Positions 14,878 to 20,333 of a stretch of 37,095 nt of DNA are shown piece after piece (positions within the stretch are counted from its first letter, which is position 1; every line of letters starts with the position of its first letter). This DNA comes from a virus: positions 1 to 37,095 of IMG/VR virus record IMGVR_UViG_3300031972_000264. One strand, given 5' to 3'. The position numbers were made by a program, and so were the translations under genes. The notes beneath the pieces are model-generated. The model was not told where the DNA came from and searched no databases. It saw only the letters and a list, made by a program, of their open reading frames with translations.

Positions 14878-15062
14878 TATCCTCTATATCCACCACCCTT
14901 GGCTTTGTAGGCTTTGGCAACCATCTGTGCTTTTCTAGCTGACCATTGACCGGGAGCACCTCCCTTACCACCTGCTTTGACACGGTTGAATATGTTCTTA
15001 CGTAATGTAGGCTTGGTGTAATTCCCAGCTGCATTAACTTTGCTTTTTGTTTTTATCGCCAT
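14877..15062 (-). CDS. Conserved small basic protein with GGGY end
   Basis: 61 aa. KSKVNAAGNYTKPTLRKNIF is followed by NRVKAGGKGGAPGQWSARKA and ends KAYKAKGGGYRG. The GG-PGQWSARKAQ block and a C-terminal GGGY are recurrent in marine phage mini-proteins. It starts inside the end of the preceding 63-aa gene (29-nt overlap) and abuts the next. Function unknown. A virion or DNA-binding role is possible from its charge. Confidence 0.75.
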   Translation of the reverse strand: MAIKTKSKVNAAGNYTKPTLRKNIFNRVKAGGKGGAPGQWSARKAQMVAKAYKAKGGGYRG

Positions 15063-15225
15063 TTTTCAACTTCTTTAATACTGTCTTACTTAAATCACCA
15101 TAGTGTAGTAACTTCTTACTAGACTTAGTGTGTGTCTTACCTGTGTGGAGAGAACCATCTTTCATTTTGTGCATAGCACCAGTCCAGACCGTTCCATCCT
15201 TTAGGTAATGTTTAACACCTTTCAT
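15034..15225 (-). CDS. Conserved small basic protein
   Basis: 63 aa, starting MKGVKHYLKDGTVWTGAMHK and continuing MKDGSLHTGKTHTKSSKKLL. Two short repeats of the form KDG-x-x-x-TG and several His residues are visible. The end is Lys-rich (LKKLKNGDKNKKQS). The SD is weak (GAAG). It is one of a row of overlapping small late genes; relatives occur in other marine phages as far as I recall. Function unknown. Confidence 0.7.
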   Translation of the reverse strand: MKGVKHYLKDGTVWTGAMHKMKDGSLHTGKTHTKSSKKLLHYGDLSKTVLKKLKNGDKNKKQS

Positions 15226-15227
15226 GG

Positions 15228-15365
15228 CTACTTCTTTTTCTTCATTGAGTAACCACCACCCATCATTTTAGTGGCTTTAGGTTTAGTCACCTTTGTTTTC
15301 TTTGTAGCAGTTCCATAACCACCCATGTTCATTTTCTTTGGTTTAACTTTCATTACTTTTTTCAT
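15228..15365 (-). CDS. 45-aa Lys/Gly-rich protein
   Basis: ATG 15365 follows AGGAG by 9 nt, and TAG at 15230-15228 is 2 nt before the next start. The peptide starts MKKVMKVKPKKMNMGGYGTA and ends KMMGGGYSMKKKK, so it has two Gly-Gly-Tyr motifs separated by a Lys/Thr-rich linker. It fits exactly between its neighbours, leaving no gap, which supports it despite its length. Function unknown. It shares the GGY feature with the 61-aa and 113-aa proteins nearby. Confidence 0.65.
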   Translation of the reverse strand: MKKVMKVKPKKMNMGGYGTATKKTKVTKPKATKMMGGGYSMKKKK

Positions 15366-15367
15366 AA

Positions 15368-15646
15368 TTATGCTCTCCTATTTTTTTTGCCAGCAGTCTT
15401 AGTTCTTGGATAAGACCTATTCTTAGTTTTAGATACAACCTTTAAATTAGAAGGTCTATTGTCTTTAGGGTTGCCATTCTTATGTGCAACATCTTTACCT
15501 GTAACACCAACACCCTTTTTCTTGAGCAAGTTACGAGCAGCATTTCTACTGTCTCTTCTTTTTATTTGGTCAGGCTTACCGTGGTAGTTGTCATACTCCT
15601 TACGATAATTTCTTTTAGGCTTAGGTTTAAGTTTTACTAGTACCAT
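15368..15646 (-). CDS. HNH-like small protein
   Basis: 92 aa. The region RRDSRNAARNLLKKKGVGVT, then GKDVAHKNGNPKDNRPSNLK and VVSKTKNRSYPR has the HNH_3-like pattern D-V-x-H-K-N-G-N-x-x-D-N-x-x-x-N-L followed by N-R-S, with candidate catalytic H55 and metal-site Asn residues. It may nick DNA, for example beside the terminase, or be a DNA-binding derivative of an HNH domain. It starts inside the preceding 72-aa gene and is flanked by small basic proteins. Confidence 0.75.
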   Translation of the reverse strand: MVLVKLKPKPKRNYRKEYDNYHGKPDQIKRRDSRNAARNLLKKKGVGVTGKDVAHKNGNPKDNRPSNLKVVSKTKNRSYPRTKTAGKKNRRA

Positions 15647-15845
15647 TATTACTCTTCTTTATTTTATTCTTCAGTGTAGCTGTTGTATACAGCTTGTCTT
15701 TATACTTAAACGTAGCAGCTTTTTTACTTATAGCAGCTTTCAGAGCAGTCATAAAAGATTTACCACTACTTATCTGAGAAGGTTTAGTTTGTAGCTGACT
15801 AGGTCTCTTTTGTGTCTTGCGTTTATTAGACTGCGTTATACTCAT
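15627..15845 (-). CDS. Small basic protein
   Basis: 72 aa. A disordered, Gln/Ser/Lys-rich start (MSITQSNKRKTQKRPSQLQT) is followed by SFMTALKAAISKKAATFKYK and DKLYTTATL. The F-x-x-A-L/F-x-x-A...F-x-[YW]-x-x-K-x-Y-x-T pattern recurs in small marine phage proteins. It overlaps genes on both sides by 4 and 20 nt. Weak SD (AAGAA). Function unknown. Confidence 0.65.
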   Translation of the reverse strand: MSITQSNKRKTQKRPSQLQTKPSQISSGKSFMTALKAAISKKAATFKYKDKLYTTATLKNKIKKSNNGTSKT

Positions 15846-16183
15846 TTCTTGTTCTTTCTATTGTCTACAGTATTAAGCACATAACCACCCTTACGGTAGT
15901 CATTACCACCTATTCTGTTCTTTGTTACTGAACCACCCTTAGACTTCTTTTCTTTGTCTCCAGCTTTCTCTGGAGCTTTTACGTCACCTGTCTTCTTCAT
16001 ATTAGCATCTATTTCGTCATACATATCTATCAACAGACTATTAGGAACTTTATCCATGCCTTTTATTTGGGTAGATGTTTCTGCACCACGATTATACACT
16101 TGATTAACCATATCTCGTCTAATAGTTCCATATAAAGTAGAACCTACTAACTCTTTAACTTTTGCTTGTGCTGTATTAGCCAT
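15842..16183 (-). CDS. Small basic protein with GGNDYRKGGYV motif
   Basis: 113 aa, ATG 16183 with AAGGA 8 nt upstream. The N-terminal half is helical (ELVGSTLYGTIRRDMVNQVY, LIDMYDEIDANMKKTG), the middle is a charged linker, and the end is VTKNRIGGNDYRKGGYVLNT followed by a basic tail. The RIGGNDYRKGGYV end recurs in marine phages in my memory. Overlaps of 1 and 4 nt with its neighbours. Function unknown. Confidence 0.7.
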   Translation of the reverse strand: MANTAQAKVKELVGSTLYGTIRRDMVNQVYNRGAETSTQIKGMDKVPNSLLIDMYDEIDANMKKTGDVKAPEKAGDKEKKSKGGSVTKNRIGGNDYRKGGYVLNTVDNRKNKK

Positions 16184-16395
16184 TATGCTTTTCCTTTTTT
16201 AGTTACTTTAGGCTTTTTCTTCTTAATCTTACCTATAGTTATGCTAACGACAGTAATATCCTTGTTTTTCTTCTTCTTATCTAGCTTTTTCTTAGTAGGT
16301 GCACCCCCACTACTTAAATATCCCATCTTATTACGCACAGGTGTAGGTAATTTCTTTAATCCTGTCTGACTAGGTGTTGTTTTCTTTAATGCCAT
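16183..16395 (-). CDS. Small basic protein
   Basis: 70 aa, ATG 16395 behind GGAGATG. The N-terminal motif QTGLKKLPTPVRNKMGYLSS is conserved-looking, followed by GGAPTKKKLDKKKKNKDITV and a hydrophobic-basic end (VVSITIGKIKKKKPK). It is nearly one-third Lys. Function unknown, and it belongs to the same row of overlapping late mini-genes. Confidence 0.7.
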   Translation of the reverse strand: MALKKTTPSQTGLKKLPTPVRNKMGYLSSGGAPTKKKLDKKKKNKDITVVSITIGKIKKKKPKVTKKGKA

Positions 16396-16689
16396 TTAAC
16401 ATCTCCATCTTTTTCTAGCTTGTCGTAAGCGACTATTAGGATTTTTAGCTGCTTTAGGAAACTTTTTCATTTGTCCTGCACTTCTTGCACAAAATGATTT
16501 ACGTCTCGCTGCCCTTTTTCCTGTTGGTTTCTTTTCTGTTACAGCAGTTTTAAGTTTACTACCCGGATTATCTCTTCTGTACTTGGCAACACCCTTAGCA
16601 GTCATTCCTGCACCAGATTTAGTGGGTCGTTTTTGACCACCACTTATCGTGTGACCCTTCATCGTGCCTTTGCGTGTCTTTGTTGCCAT
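16396..16689 (-). CDS. DUF6321-type small basic protein
   Basis: 97 aa. GAGMTAKGVAKYRRDNPGSK, LKTAVTEKKPTGKRAARRKS, then FCARSAGQMKKFPKAAKNPN and a RQARKRWRC end is a very conserved phage mini-protein that I associate with DUF6321 (recalled, unchecked). Two Cys (in SFCARS and at the C-terminus) may bind metal together. Strong positive charge. Its start overlaps the 3' end of the secreted-protein gene by 71 nt. Function unknown. Confidence 0.8.
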   Translation of the reverse strand: MATKTRKGTMKGHTISGGQKRPTKSGAGMTAKGVAKYRRDNPGSKLKTAVTEKKPTGKRAARRKSFCARSAGQMKKFPKAAKNPNSRLRQARKRWRC

Positions 16690-16900
16690 AATTTATTCTC
16701 ATCTTATTTGATTCTTTATCTTCAAAGCACTTATACTTCAATGCTTGGAACATAGGCATGTAGTCTGGGAGGTCAGCAGCCATTTCATAGGTACGTACTA
16801 TACATTCCTGTTTAGTTTCGTATGGACCTTCCAAATCTTTTAGTGTGTGACATATATTGGAGTTACCGATCATGCACACAAGCACAAATGCTTCAAACAT
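16619..16900 (-). CDS. Small secreted Cys-containing protein
   Basis: 93 aa from ATG 16900, preceded by GGAGG with 8-nt spacing. An ATG five codons upstream lacks an RBS. The N-terminus MFEAFVLVCMIGNSNICHTL looks like a short signal or anchor, followed by KDLEGPYETKQECIVRTYEM and MFQALKYKCFED, so Cys residues are spaced as in small disulfide-bonded periplasmic proteins of marine phages. The last 25 or so residues run over the start of the DUF6321-type gene. Same general plan as the 60-aa protein at 14306-14488. Function unknown. Confidence 0.7.
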   Translation of the reverse strand: MFEAFVLVCMIGNSNICHTLKDLEGPYETKQECIVRTYEMAADLPDYMPMFQALKYKCFEDKESNKMRINYGNKDTQRHDEGSHDKWWSKTTH

Positions 16901-17106
16901 TACGTATCCCTCCATCCTTCTGCCTTCATAGCAGTCTCTACATGCTTCAGAGTAAATGGTTTGCCGTAATGTGCTTCTACTGCTGCCCTCACGTAATAGA
17001 CATCACTGTGAGGAATATGCAATTTATCTAACGTATTAGTTGCTACAGCATGGTAGAATGATTCTAGCACGTTATCTGTATATAGTTTTACTGATTTTTT
17101 CTTCAT
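16900..17106 (-). CDS. First gene of the leftward late operon, unknown function
   Basis: 68 aa from ATG 17106. A TTG two codons upstream is unlikely. KLYTDNVLESFYHAVATNTL is followed by DKLHIPHSDVYYVRAAVEAH and FTLKHVETAMKAEGWRDT, a helical protein. No clear SD precedes it. It lies about 138 nt downstream of the predicted start of the strong leftward promoter, and its TAA/ATG abuts the next gene. I recall relatives in other marine podoviruses at the same place. Function unknown. Confidence 0.7.
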   Translation of the reverse strand: MKKKSVKLYTDNVLESFYHAVATNTLDKLHIPHSDVYYVRAAVEAHYGKPFTLKHVETAMKAEGWRDT

Positions 17107-17250
17107 TGTCAAGTCAATTCTAGTTATTTGTACGGAGGGTTAAGGATATATGATAAGATACATTTAATATGTATCATTTATATGTTTTTTTATATTATAA
17201 TAATTAACATTTACTATGTTACATATACAATGTGTTTTAAGTTATACTTA

Positions 17251-17279
17251 ATTATACCGGAATAATAAAAGGTTGTCAA
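17251..17279 (-). promoter_or_regulatory. Leftward late promoter, perfect sigma70 consensus
   Basis: On the minus strand TTGACA (17279-17274) is separated by exactly 17 nt from TATAAT (17256-17251). Transcription would start near 17244 and run into the whole late module. No phage RNA polymerase gene is visible in the window, so host RNA polymerase would be the reader. Such a perfect site needs a repressor, DNA topology or competition to delay late expression. Confidence 0.8.
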
Positions 17280-17294
17280 GACATTTATTATGTC
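17280..17294. promoter_or_regulatory. Dyad abutting the late promoter -35
   Basis: GACAT-TTATT-ATGTC is a perfect 5-bp dyad starting at the base next to the -35 box of the leftward promoter. The location is classic for an activator or repressor half-site pair. The short arms could be chance in AT-rich DNA. Confidence 0.35.
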
Positions 17295-17529
17295 ACCACC
17301 CAAAATGTGTACATAGGCTATGCTCATGCTAGTTGCTAAGACAGTTATTCTTGTGGTTAACACTTAAAATACCTGATCTGTGTATTTCTCCATGCATACG
17401 TACCGTACCGGGGGTAGTGGCAGTGGCGTACCCATGCGATCAAATCCGATAATATAAGGCTAAAACCCTGATTTCAAATAAAATAATACTATATATACGC
17501 AAAAAAAAGTTTAAATATCCAAATATAGC

Positions 17530-17544
17530 TTAACAACTTGTTAA
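17530..17544. repeat. Palindromic repeat, site 1
   Basis: TTAACAACTTGTTAA, a perfect 15-bp dyad around a central C, flanked by AGC and ACT. It lies in the divergent control region and shares its last base with the AACTGAT inverted repeat. One of nine copies. Confidence 0.85.
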
Positions 17545-17570
17545 ACTGATTAACTGTTATGGTATCAGTT
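17544..17570. repeat. 7-bp inverted repeat next to site 1
   Basis: AACTGAT (17544-17550) and ATCAGTT (17564-17570) face each other across 13 nt, directly adjoining palindrome site 1. It may be a second protein-binding dyad in the control region. Confidence 0.35.
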
Positions 17571-17724
17571 GTTTAATTGATAATGTTTTGATGTAATGAT
17601 ATTTGAAAAGTAAATGAAATGGATATCGTATGCTTATTTCAAAATATATACCCCATAAAATGAAAACCAGTTGAACGCCTTTTAAAAATTTTTACATTAA
17701 AAACATATCTTAAACCCTTGCAGA

Positions 17725-17739
17725 TTAACAACTTGTTAA
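17725..17739. repeat. Palindromic repeat, site 2
   Basis: TTAACAACTTGTTAA, identical core to site 1, followed by GCT. It lies 30 bp upstream of the -35 box of the promoter for the 210-aa gene, a place suited to control of that promoter. Confidence 0.85.
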
Positions 17740-17768
17740 GCTGACCCTAAATTATTTTATTTTTTTGT

Positions 17769-17796
17769 TTGACATATTCTCAAAATAGTTTAATTT
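17769..17796 (+). promoter_or_regulatory. Promoter of the 210-aa gene
   Basis: TTGACA (17769-17774) with TAATTT (17791-17796) 16 nt later. The -35 is perfect, the -10 imperfect; GATAAT at 17797 is an alternative at poor spacing. The transcript leader would contain GTTGAA (17804-17809) and TTCAAC (17824-17829), able to pair before the AGGA of the 210-aa gene. Confidence 0.55.
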
Positions 17797-17852
17797 GATA
17801 ATTGTTGAACGGCAATTAAGCAATTCAACTTTTACTTTTAGGAAAAACTATT

Positions 17853-18485
17853 ATGAAAAATCAATATGTAAACGGCACGTTCTCAAAGTCTTACTTTACG
17901 GCTTCAAATAATTTTGATATCAAATTATCTAAATCTTTATGTTCTAACATTGAGCAATGGTTTTTAGATTGTGATGATATGCAAGCGTTACCAAAAAATG
18001 ATAAAGGTGAATTAGCTAACAAGACTTTAAAAGACACTAATTACGAATTGTTATCTTTACCAAAATATGCGAATGAAAAAGGTAAAATGTTAAAAGTTGA
18101 TAATGAAAAGAAAGATGAAATTAGATTTTTTCTTGCAACTAATACTGAATACAAGGGTAAAAAACAAATTCGTGATTTGTTTGATAATTCAACAGTTTAT
18201 TTAAATAGCTATATGAAAAAGTTTTTTGATTATAAATCACCTGAAATTAAAAAGCCTGAAGAAAAGCCTGAAGATACAACTGTTGAAACTGATACTGTTG
18301 AAACTGTTAAAACGCAAGCTGAAATTCAAGCTGAAACTATGCAACTAGCATACTCAAATCTTTACAATCTTATGGCAAAAAATAATATTACAATGGATAA
18401 GTTTTATGAATTTGCCATGAAATTAGAAATTGATAATAATATTAATATTGAAAAAGTTGAAGAGTTAAAACTAAAAACAGCTTAA
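17853..18485 (+). CDS. Lone early protein, candidate regulator
   Basis: 210 aa, ATG 17853 with AGGA 10 nt upstream. Family not recognised. The N-terminal 120 residues are Lys/Asn-rich and mixed (SKSYFTASNNFDIKLSKSLC; EIRFFLATNTEYKGKKQIRD; STVYLNSYMKKFFDYKSPEI). A Glu/Thr/Pro/Lys linker (KPEEKPEDTTVETDTVETV) follows, then a helical C-terminal part (AYSNLYNLMAKNNITMDKFY; KLEIDNNINIEKVEELKLK). It is transcribed alone: its own promoter, palindromes 45-130 bp upstream of the promoter and overlapping its stop codon, and an intrinsic terminator. Codons are more AT-rich than in the late genes. An autoregulated DNA-binding protein acting at the palindromes is a reasonable but untested idea. Confidence 0.75.
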   Translation: MKNQYVNGTFSKSYFTASNNFDIKLSKSLCSNIEQWFLDCDDMQALPKNDKGELANKTLKDTNYELLSLPKYANEKGKMLKVDNEKKDEIRFFLATNTEYKGKKQIRDLFDNSTVYLNSYMKKFFDYKSPEIKKPEEKPEDTTVETDTVETVKTQAEIQAETMQLAYSNLYNLMAKNNITMDKFYEFAMKLEIDNNINIEKVEELKLKTA

Positions 18486-18496
18486 CAAGTTGTTAA
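18482..18496. repeat. Palindromic repeat, site 3 (overlaps a stop codon)
   Basis: TTAACAAGTTGTTAA. The TAA stop of the 210-aa gene (18483-18485) is part of the palindrome: the gene ends GCT TAA CAA. It is followed 12 bp later by the intrinsic terminator. Confidence 0.85.
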
Positions 18497-18508
18497 ACCA
18501 AACCCCAA

Positions 18509-18544
18509 ACCCTAGTCAATTAATTTTGGCTAGGGTATTTTTTT
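18509..18544 (+). terminator. Intrinsic terminator of the 210-aa gene
   Basis: ACCCTAGTCAA pairs with TTGGCTAGGGT over 11 bp with one G-T pair and a 6-nt loop, followed by ATTTTTTT. It is a textbook Rho-independent terminator 24 nt after the stop codon, isolating this gene from the early operon. Confidence 0.92.
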
Positions 18545-18675
18545 GCCTAGAAAAAAGTATATTTTTTTTAAAAATTACTATCCTACTATCCTAGTGGTGG
18601 TGGTGGTGGTAGTCGTTCTTCCGTGCAAATTACAATGCCTGCAAGCTAATGTTGGTGGTAGGTGGTGGGGGTAGC

Positions 18676-18690
18676 TTCACAAGTTGTTAA
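18676..18690. repeat. Palindromic repeat, site 4
   Basis: TTCACAAGTTGTTAA. One arm has C instead of A at position 3. It lies in the non-coding spacer, so here the C variant is not explained by coding needs. Confidence 0.8.
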
Positions 18691-18693
18691 CTG

Positions 18694-18725
18694 CACCCCA
18701 AACTCAAGTGGTGGTGGTTGGGGTG
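18694..18725. repeat. CACCCCAA/TTGGGGTG inverted repeat
   Basis: Perfect 8-bp arms (18694-18701 and 18718-18725) around a 16-nt GGT-rich loop, starting 4 bp after palindrome site 4 and ending 33 bp before the next promoter. GC-rich arms make a stable stem, with no T-run after it. Confidence 0.5.
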
Positions 18726-18757
18726 TAAGCTGCTGAGGTGTTGGCTAAGTCCTTGAT

Positions 18758-18786
18758 TTGACATAATAAATTACTTGTGTTATAGT
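18758..18786 (+). promoter_or_regulatory. Main early promoter
   Basis: TTGACA (18758-18763), 17-nt spacer, TATAGT (18781-18786). The start would be near 18793, ahead of palindrome site 5 and the first early gene. The block from the -10 onward (TATAGTATATACATAAT) closely matches the promoter at 19851-19879. Confidence 0.75.
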
Positions 18787-18825
18787 ATATACATAATGAG
18801 AGAACAACTTACCGAGCAATTCAGC

Positions 18826-18840
18826 TTAACAAGTTGTTAA
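18826..18840. repeat. Palindromic repeat, site 5
   Basis: TTAACAAGTTGTTAA, perfect dyad, in the leader of the early transcript: about 33 nt after the predicted start and 5 nt before the AAGGAG of the 68-aa gene. The position could block elongation (stoperator-like) or initiation of translation. Confidence 0.85.
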
Positions 18841-18856
18841 ACTATAAGGAGCTAAA

Positions 18857-19063
18857 ATGTACTACATAATTAATAATCATACTCAAGAGTATCAGTTTTT
18901 TAGAAACAATATGTTGCAGGATAACCCTCACCCATTTGATACGAGGGAAGATGCACTAGCTAATATAAACAAGTATTTCTATTCTGTTGGTCATTGTGAA
19001 ATGTACTTTAAGCACCTAGTTGACAAATACTTTACTATTAAGTATATTAAACCAAGATTTTAG
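18857..19063 (+). CDS. Small early protein, unknown
   Basis: 68 aa, ATG 18857 with AAGGAG 5 nt upstream. MYYIINNHTQEYQFFRNNML, then PFDTREDALANINKYFYSVG and a basic aromatic end (YFTIKYIKPRF). It looks like a compact soluble alpha/beta mini-protein. First gene after the early promoter, so probably among the first made after infection. Family not recognised. Confidence 0.75.
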   Translation: MYYIINNHTQEYQFFRNNMLQDNPHPFDTREDALANINKYFYSVGHCEMYFKHLVDKYFTIKYIKPRF

Positions 19064-19074
19064 AAGGAGATTAC

Positions 19075-19365
19075 ATGAAGAAAGGTTTTGAGAATGGAAG
19101 TCTAGTTCCTATCAGTCATGGCATACAATCGCATAGTGGTAGTATGCATCTACATGCAGATAGAGAGAGCTTCAAGGATATGTATATTATAGCTAGTCGT
19201 GGGGGTGCATTGAATGATGTAAGCAACCTACGTGAGTATAATAAACAAAAGCAGAAGGAAAAGAACGTCAATGCTCTTAGTAGACTTATTGCTAAGGGTA
19301 AAGAGAGAGCAAGTAAACTAAATTCAGCTTCACAAGTTGTTAAACTGTTCAACAAGGAGAACTAA
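19075..19365 (+). CDS. Small early protein whose 3' end runs through a palindrome
   Basis: 96 aa, ATG 19075 with AAGGAG. The first half is His/Ser-rich (MKKGFENGSLVPISHGIQSH), the second half helical and basic (REYNKQKQKEKNVNALSRLI; AKGKERASKLNSASQVV). Codons GCT TCA CAA GTT GTT (residues 85-89) are palindrome site 6; an A instead of C would have made TAA and ended the protein 11 residues earlier. Family not recognised. Confidence 0.75.
   Translation: MKKGFENGSLVPISHGIQSHSGSMHLHADRESFKDMYIIASRGGALNDVSNLREYNKQKQKEKNVNALSRLIAKGKERASKLNSASQVVKLFNKEN
19329..19343. repeat. Palindromic repeat, site 6 (inside a gene end)
   Basis: TTCACAAGTTGTTAA within the 3' end of the 96-aa gene, in the frame GCT TCA CAA GTT GTT. 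It ends 10 nt before the AAGGAG of the next gene. Confidence 0.85.
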
Positions 19366-19366
19366 A

Positions 19367-19681
19367 ATGTTACAATTAGAGTTAGTCAAGACTGTTCCCT
19401 ACCTATCATGTGGTGGACAAAACATAAAAGAAGTCTATAGGGGTACTAATGTATCAGATGCAGAAGTTGAGATTACGCATCACAATAGACATTCAACACA
19501 TGAGTTTTCATCGTCTGTTGGGGTATATATACGCCGAGATTTAATATGTGAAAGTATTGGTCAGTATCAGCCACCACCAATTCATACACACAAAGCGAAA
19601 GTATTTAGGACTATGGAAGAAGCTAAAAGGTGGGCAGAAACACAAGTGTGTATGTCTTGGGATATAGGAGAAGAAGTATGA
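19367..19681 (+). CDS. Small early protein, unknown
   Basis: 104 aa from ATG 19367, with AAGGAG 7 nt upstream. An upstream TTG in frame lies inside palindrome site 6 and is rejected. MLQLELVKTVPYLSCGGQNI, then EVEITHHNRHSTHEFSSSVG and PPPIHTHKAKVFRTMEEAKR. His-rich. The part ending EEAKRWAETQV looks like the C-terminal helix of a small alpha/beta fold. Ends as ATGA with the next gene. Function unknown. Confidence 0.75.
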   Translation: MLQLELVKTVPYLSCGGQNIKEVYRGTNVSDAEVEITHHNRHSTHEFSSSVGVYIRRDLICESIGQYQPPPIHTHKAKVFRTMEEAKRWAETQVCMSWDIGEEV

Positions 19682-19842
19682 CTGAAAAACTAGGAGCAAT
19701 CGTACTGTTAATCGTATCTGTGGTGGCAGTAGTCGTATTAGGTAATGACATTATGTATAGTGCAGGACTACTAATGTTAGCTATCTTTACTATGGGTGTA
19801 TTAGGTTTATGTGGTTCAATTTATGCCATCATGCGACTATAA
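19678..19842 (+). CDS. Two-TM small membrane protein
   Basis: 54 aa from ATG 19678, overlapping the previous stop (ATGA), GGAG upstream. It is nearly all hydrophobic: LGAIVLLIVSVVAVVVLG and SAGLLMLAIFTMGVLGLCGS form two membrane helices around a short polar loop (NDIMY). An early inner-membrane protein of this size could alter host membrane functions (superinfection exclusion or host takeover), but nothing in the sequence proves this. Last gene before a new promoter. Confidence 0.75.
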   Translation: MTEKLGAIVLLIVSVVAVVVLGNDIMYSAGLLMLAIFTMGVLGLCGSIYAIMRL

Positions 19843-19850
19843 TACCTCAT

Positions 19851-19879
19851 TTGACAAAGTATAAATCATGTGGTATGGT
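19851..19879 (+). promoter_or_regulatory. Second early promoter
   Basis: TTGACA (19851-19856), 17-nt spacer, TATGGT (19874-19879), 10 nt after the stop of the two-TM gene. The downstream block (TATGGTCTATACATAAT) nearly repeats that of the 18758 promoter, so both belong to one promoter family. Confidence 0.65.
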
Positions 19880-19917
19880 CTATACATAATAACAACTAAA
19901 CAATAGGAGAATCTAAA

Positions 19918-20241
19918 TTGCTTATTATAAATTTTGAAGACGTTAAAAAAGGTACTACAATTAAAGGTGGTATCACACCAATTAAGATAGCCTTGACTTT
20001 ATTAAAGTTAAGATATATTGATGGTCATAAGCCTGTTATCTTTAGGAACAAATCTATAATCGAAAAGGGTTGGTTTGTTCGCAAGGGTGATGGTGGTAAA
20101 TCAGGTGAAGCCTTGATTAGATTTAATTGGGGTAATAAGTATTCATCTTTCCATGCCTATAATAGGAATGGTAAGCCTAGAGTAGCACAAAATTGGTACG
20201 TTGCTATCAAGTCTGCTCTAATACAAAAGAAAGTAGCTTAA
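19918..20241 (+). CDS. Small early protein, TTG start
   Basis: 107 aa. The start is TTG at 19918: AGGAG sits 8 nt before it and no ATG or GTG is near. LIINFEDVKKGTTIKGGITP, IKIALTLLKLRYIDGHKPVI, FVRKGDGGKSGEALIRFNWG, and an end with RVAQNWYVAIKSALIQKK. It is basic, beta-rich and compact. The TAA stop is part of palindrome site 7 (GCT TAA CAA). First gene after the second early promoter. Family not recognised. Confidence 0.75.
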   Translation: MLIINFEDVKKGTTIKGGITPIKIALTLLKLRYIDGHKPVIFRNKSIIEKGWFVRKGDGGKSGEALIRFNWGNKYSSFHAYNRNGKPRVAQNWYVAIKSALIQKKVA

Positions 20242-20252
20242 CAACTTGTGAA
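20238..20252. repeat. Palindromic repeat, site 7 (overlaps a stop codon)
   Basis: TTAACAACTTGTGAA. Here the A-to-C type change is in the right arm (TTGTGAA), the mirror image of TTCACAA in sites 4, 6 and 8, as expected for a dimer-binding site. It contains the TAA of the 107-aa gene (20239-20241). Confidence 0.85.
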
Positions 20253-20333
20253 GCTATACAACTAGAGGAGGAGCTAGGCATCTCATACGTTAAACTGCCT
20301 ACTTACTTTAACTCTAACGACATGGAGATTTAT

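Larger units (their letters stand above)
17107..17852. promoter_or_regulatory. 746-bp divergent control region, candidate replication origin
   Basis: No gene was seen on either strand. From left to right it holds the leftward late promoter with its dyad, a GC-rich patch near 17397-17440 with GGGTA/TACCC arms and flanking GCAT/ATGC, very AT-rich DNA, two copies of the palindromic repeat (17530, 17725), an AACTGAT/ATCAGTT inverted repeat (17544-17570) and the rightward promoter of the 210-aa gene. Transcription diverges here, which together with the AT-rich stretch and repeats makes it the best place for a replication origin. That last point is inference. Confidence 0.6.
18545..18757. other. 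G-rich non-coding spacer
   Basis: No gene seen. The plus strand carries a run of GTG triplets (18594-18610), GG/GGGGG tracts at about 18650-18673, palindrome site 4, and a CACCCCAA/TTGGGGTG inverted repeat with another GGT run in its loop. It lies between a terminator and a promoter, so on the plus strand it may be hardly transcribed. Closely spaced GG tracts could form two-layer G-quadruplexes. Role unknown. Confidence 0.5.

Noticed and set aside
17431-17470. tRNA-like T-arm (GATCAAATCC) in the control region
   Set aside because: No acceptor, D or anticodon arms can be folded around it on either strand.
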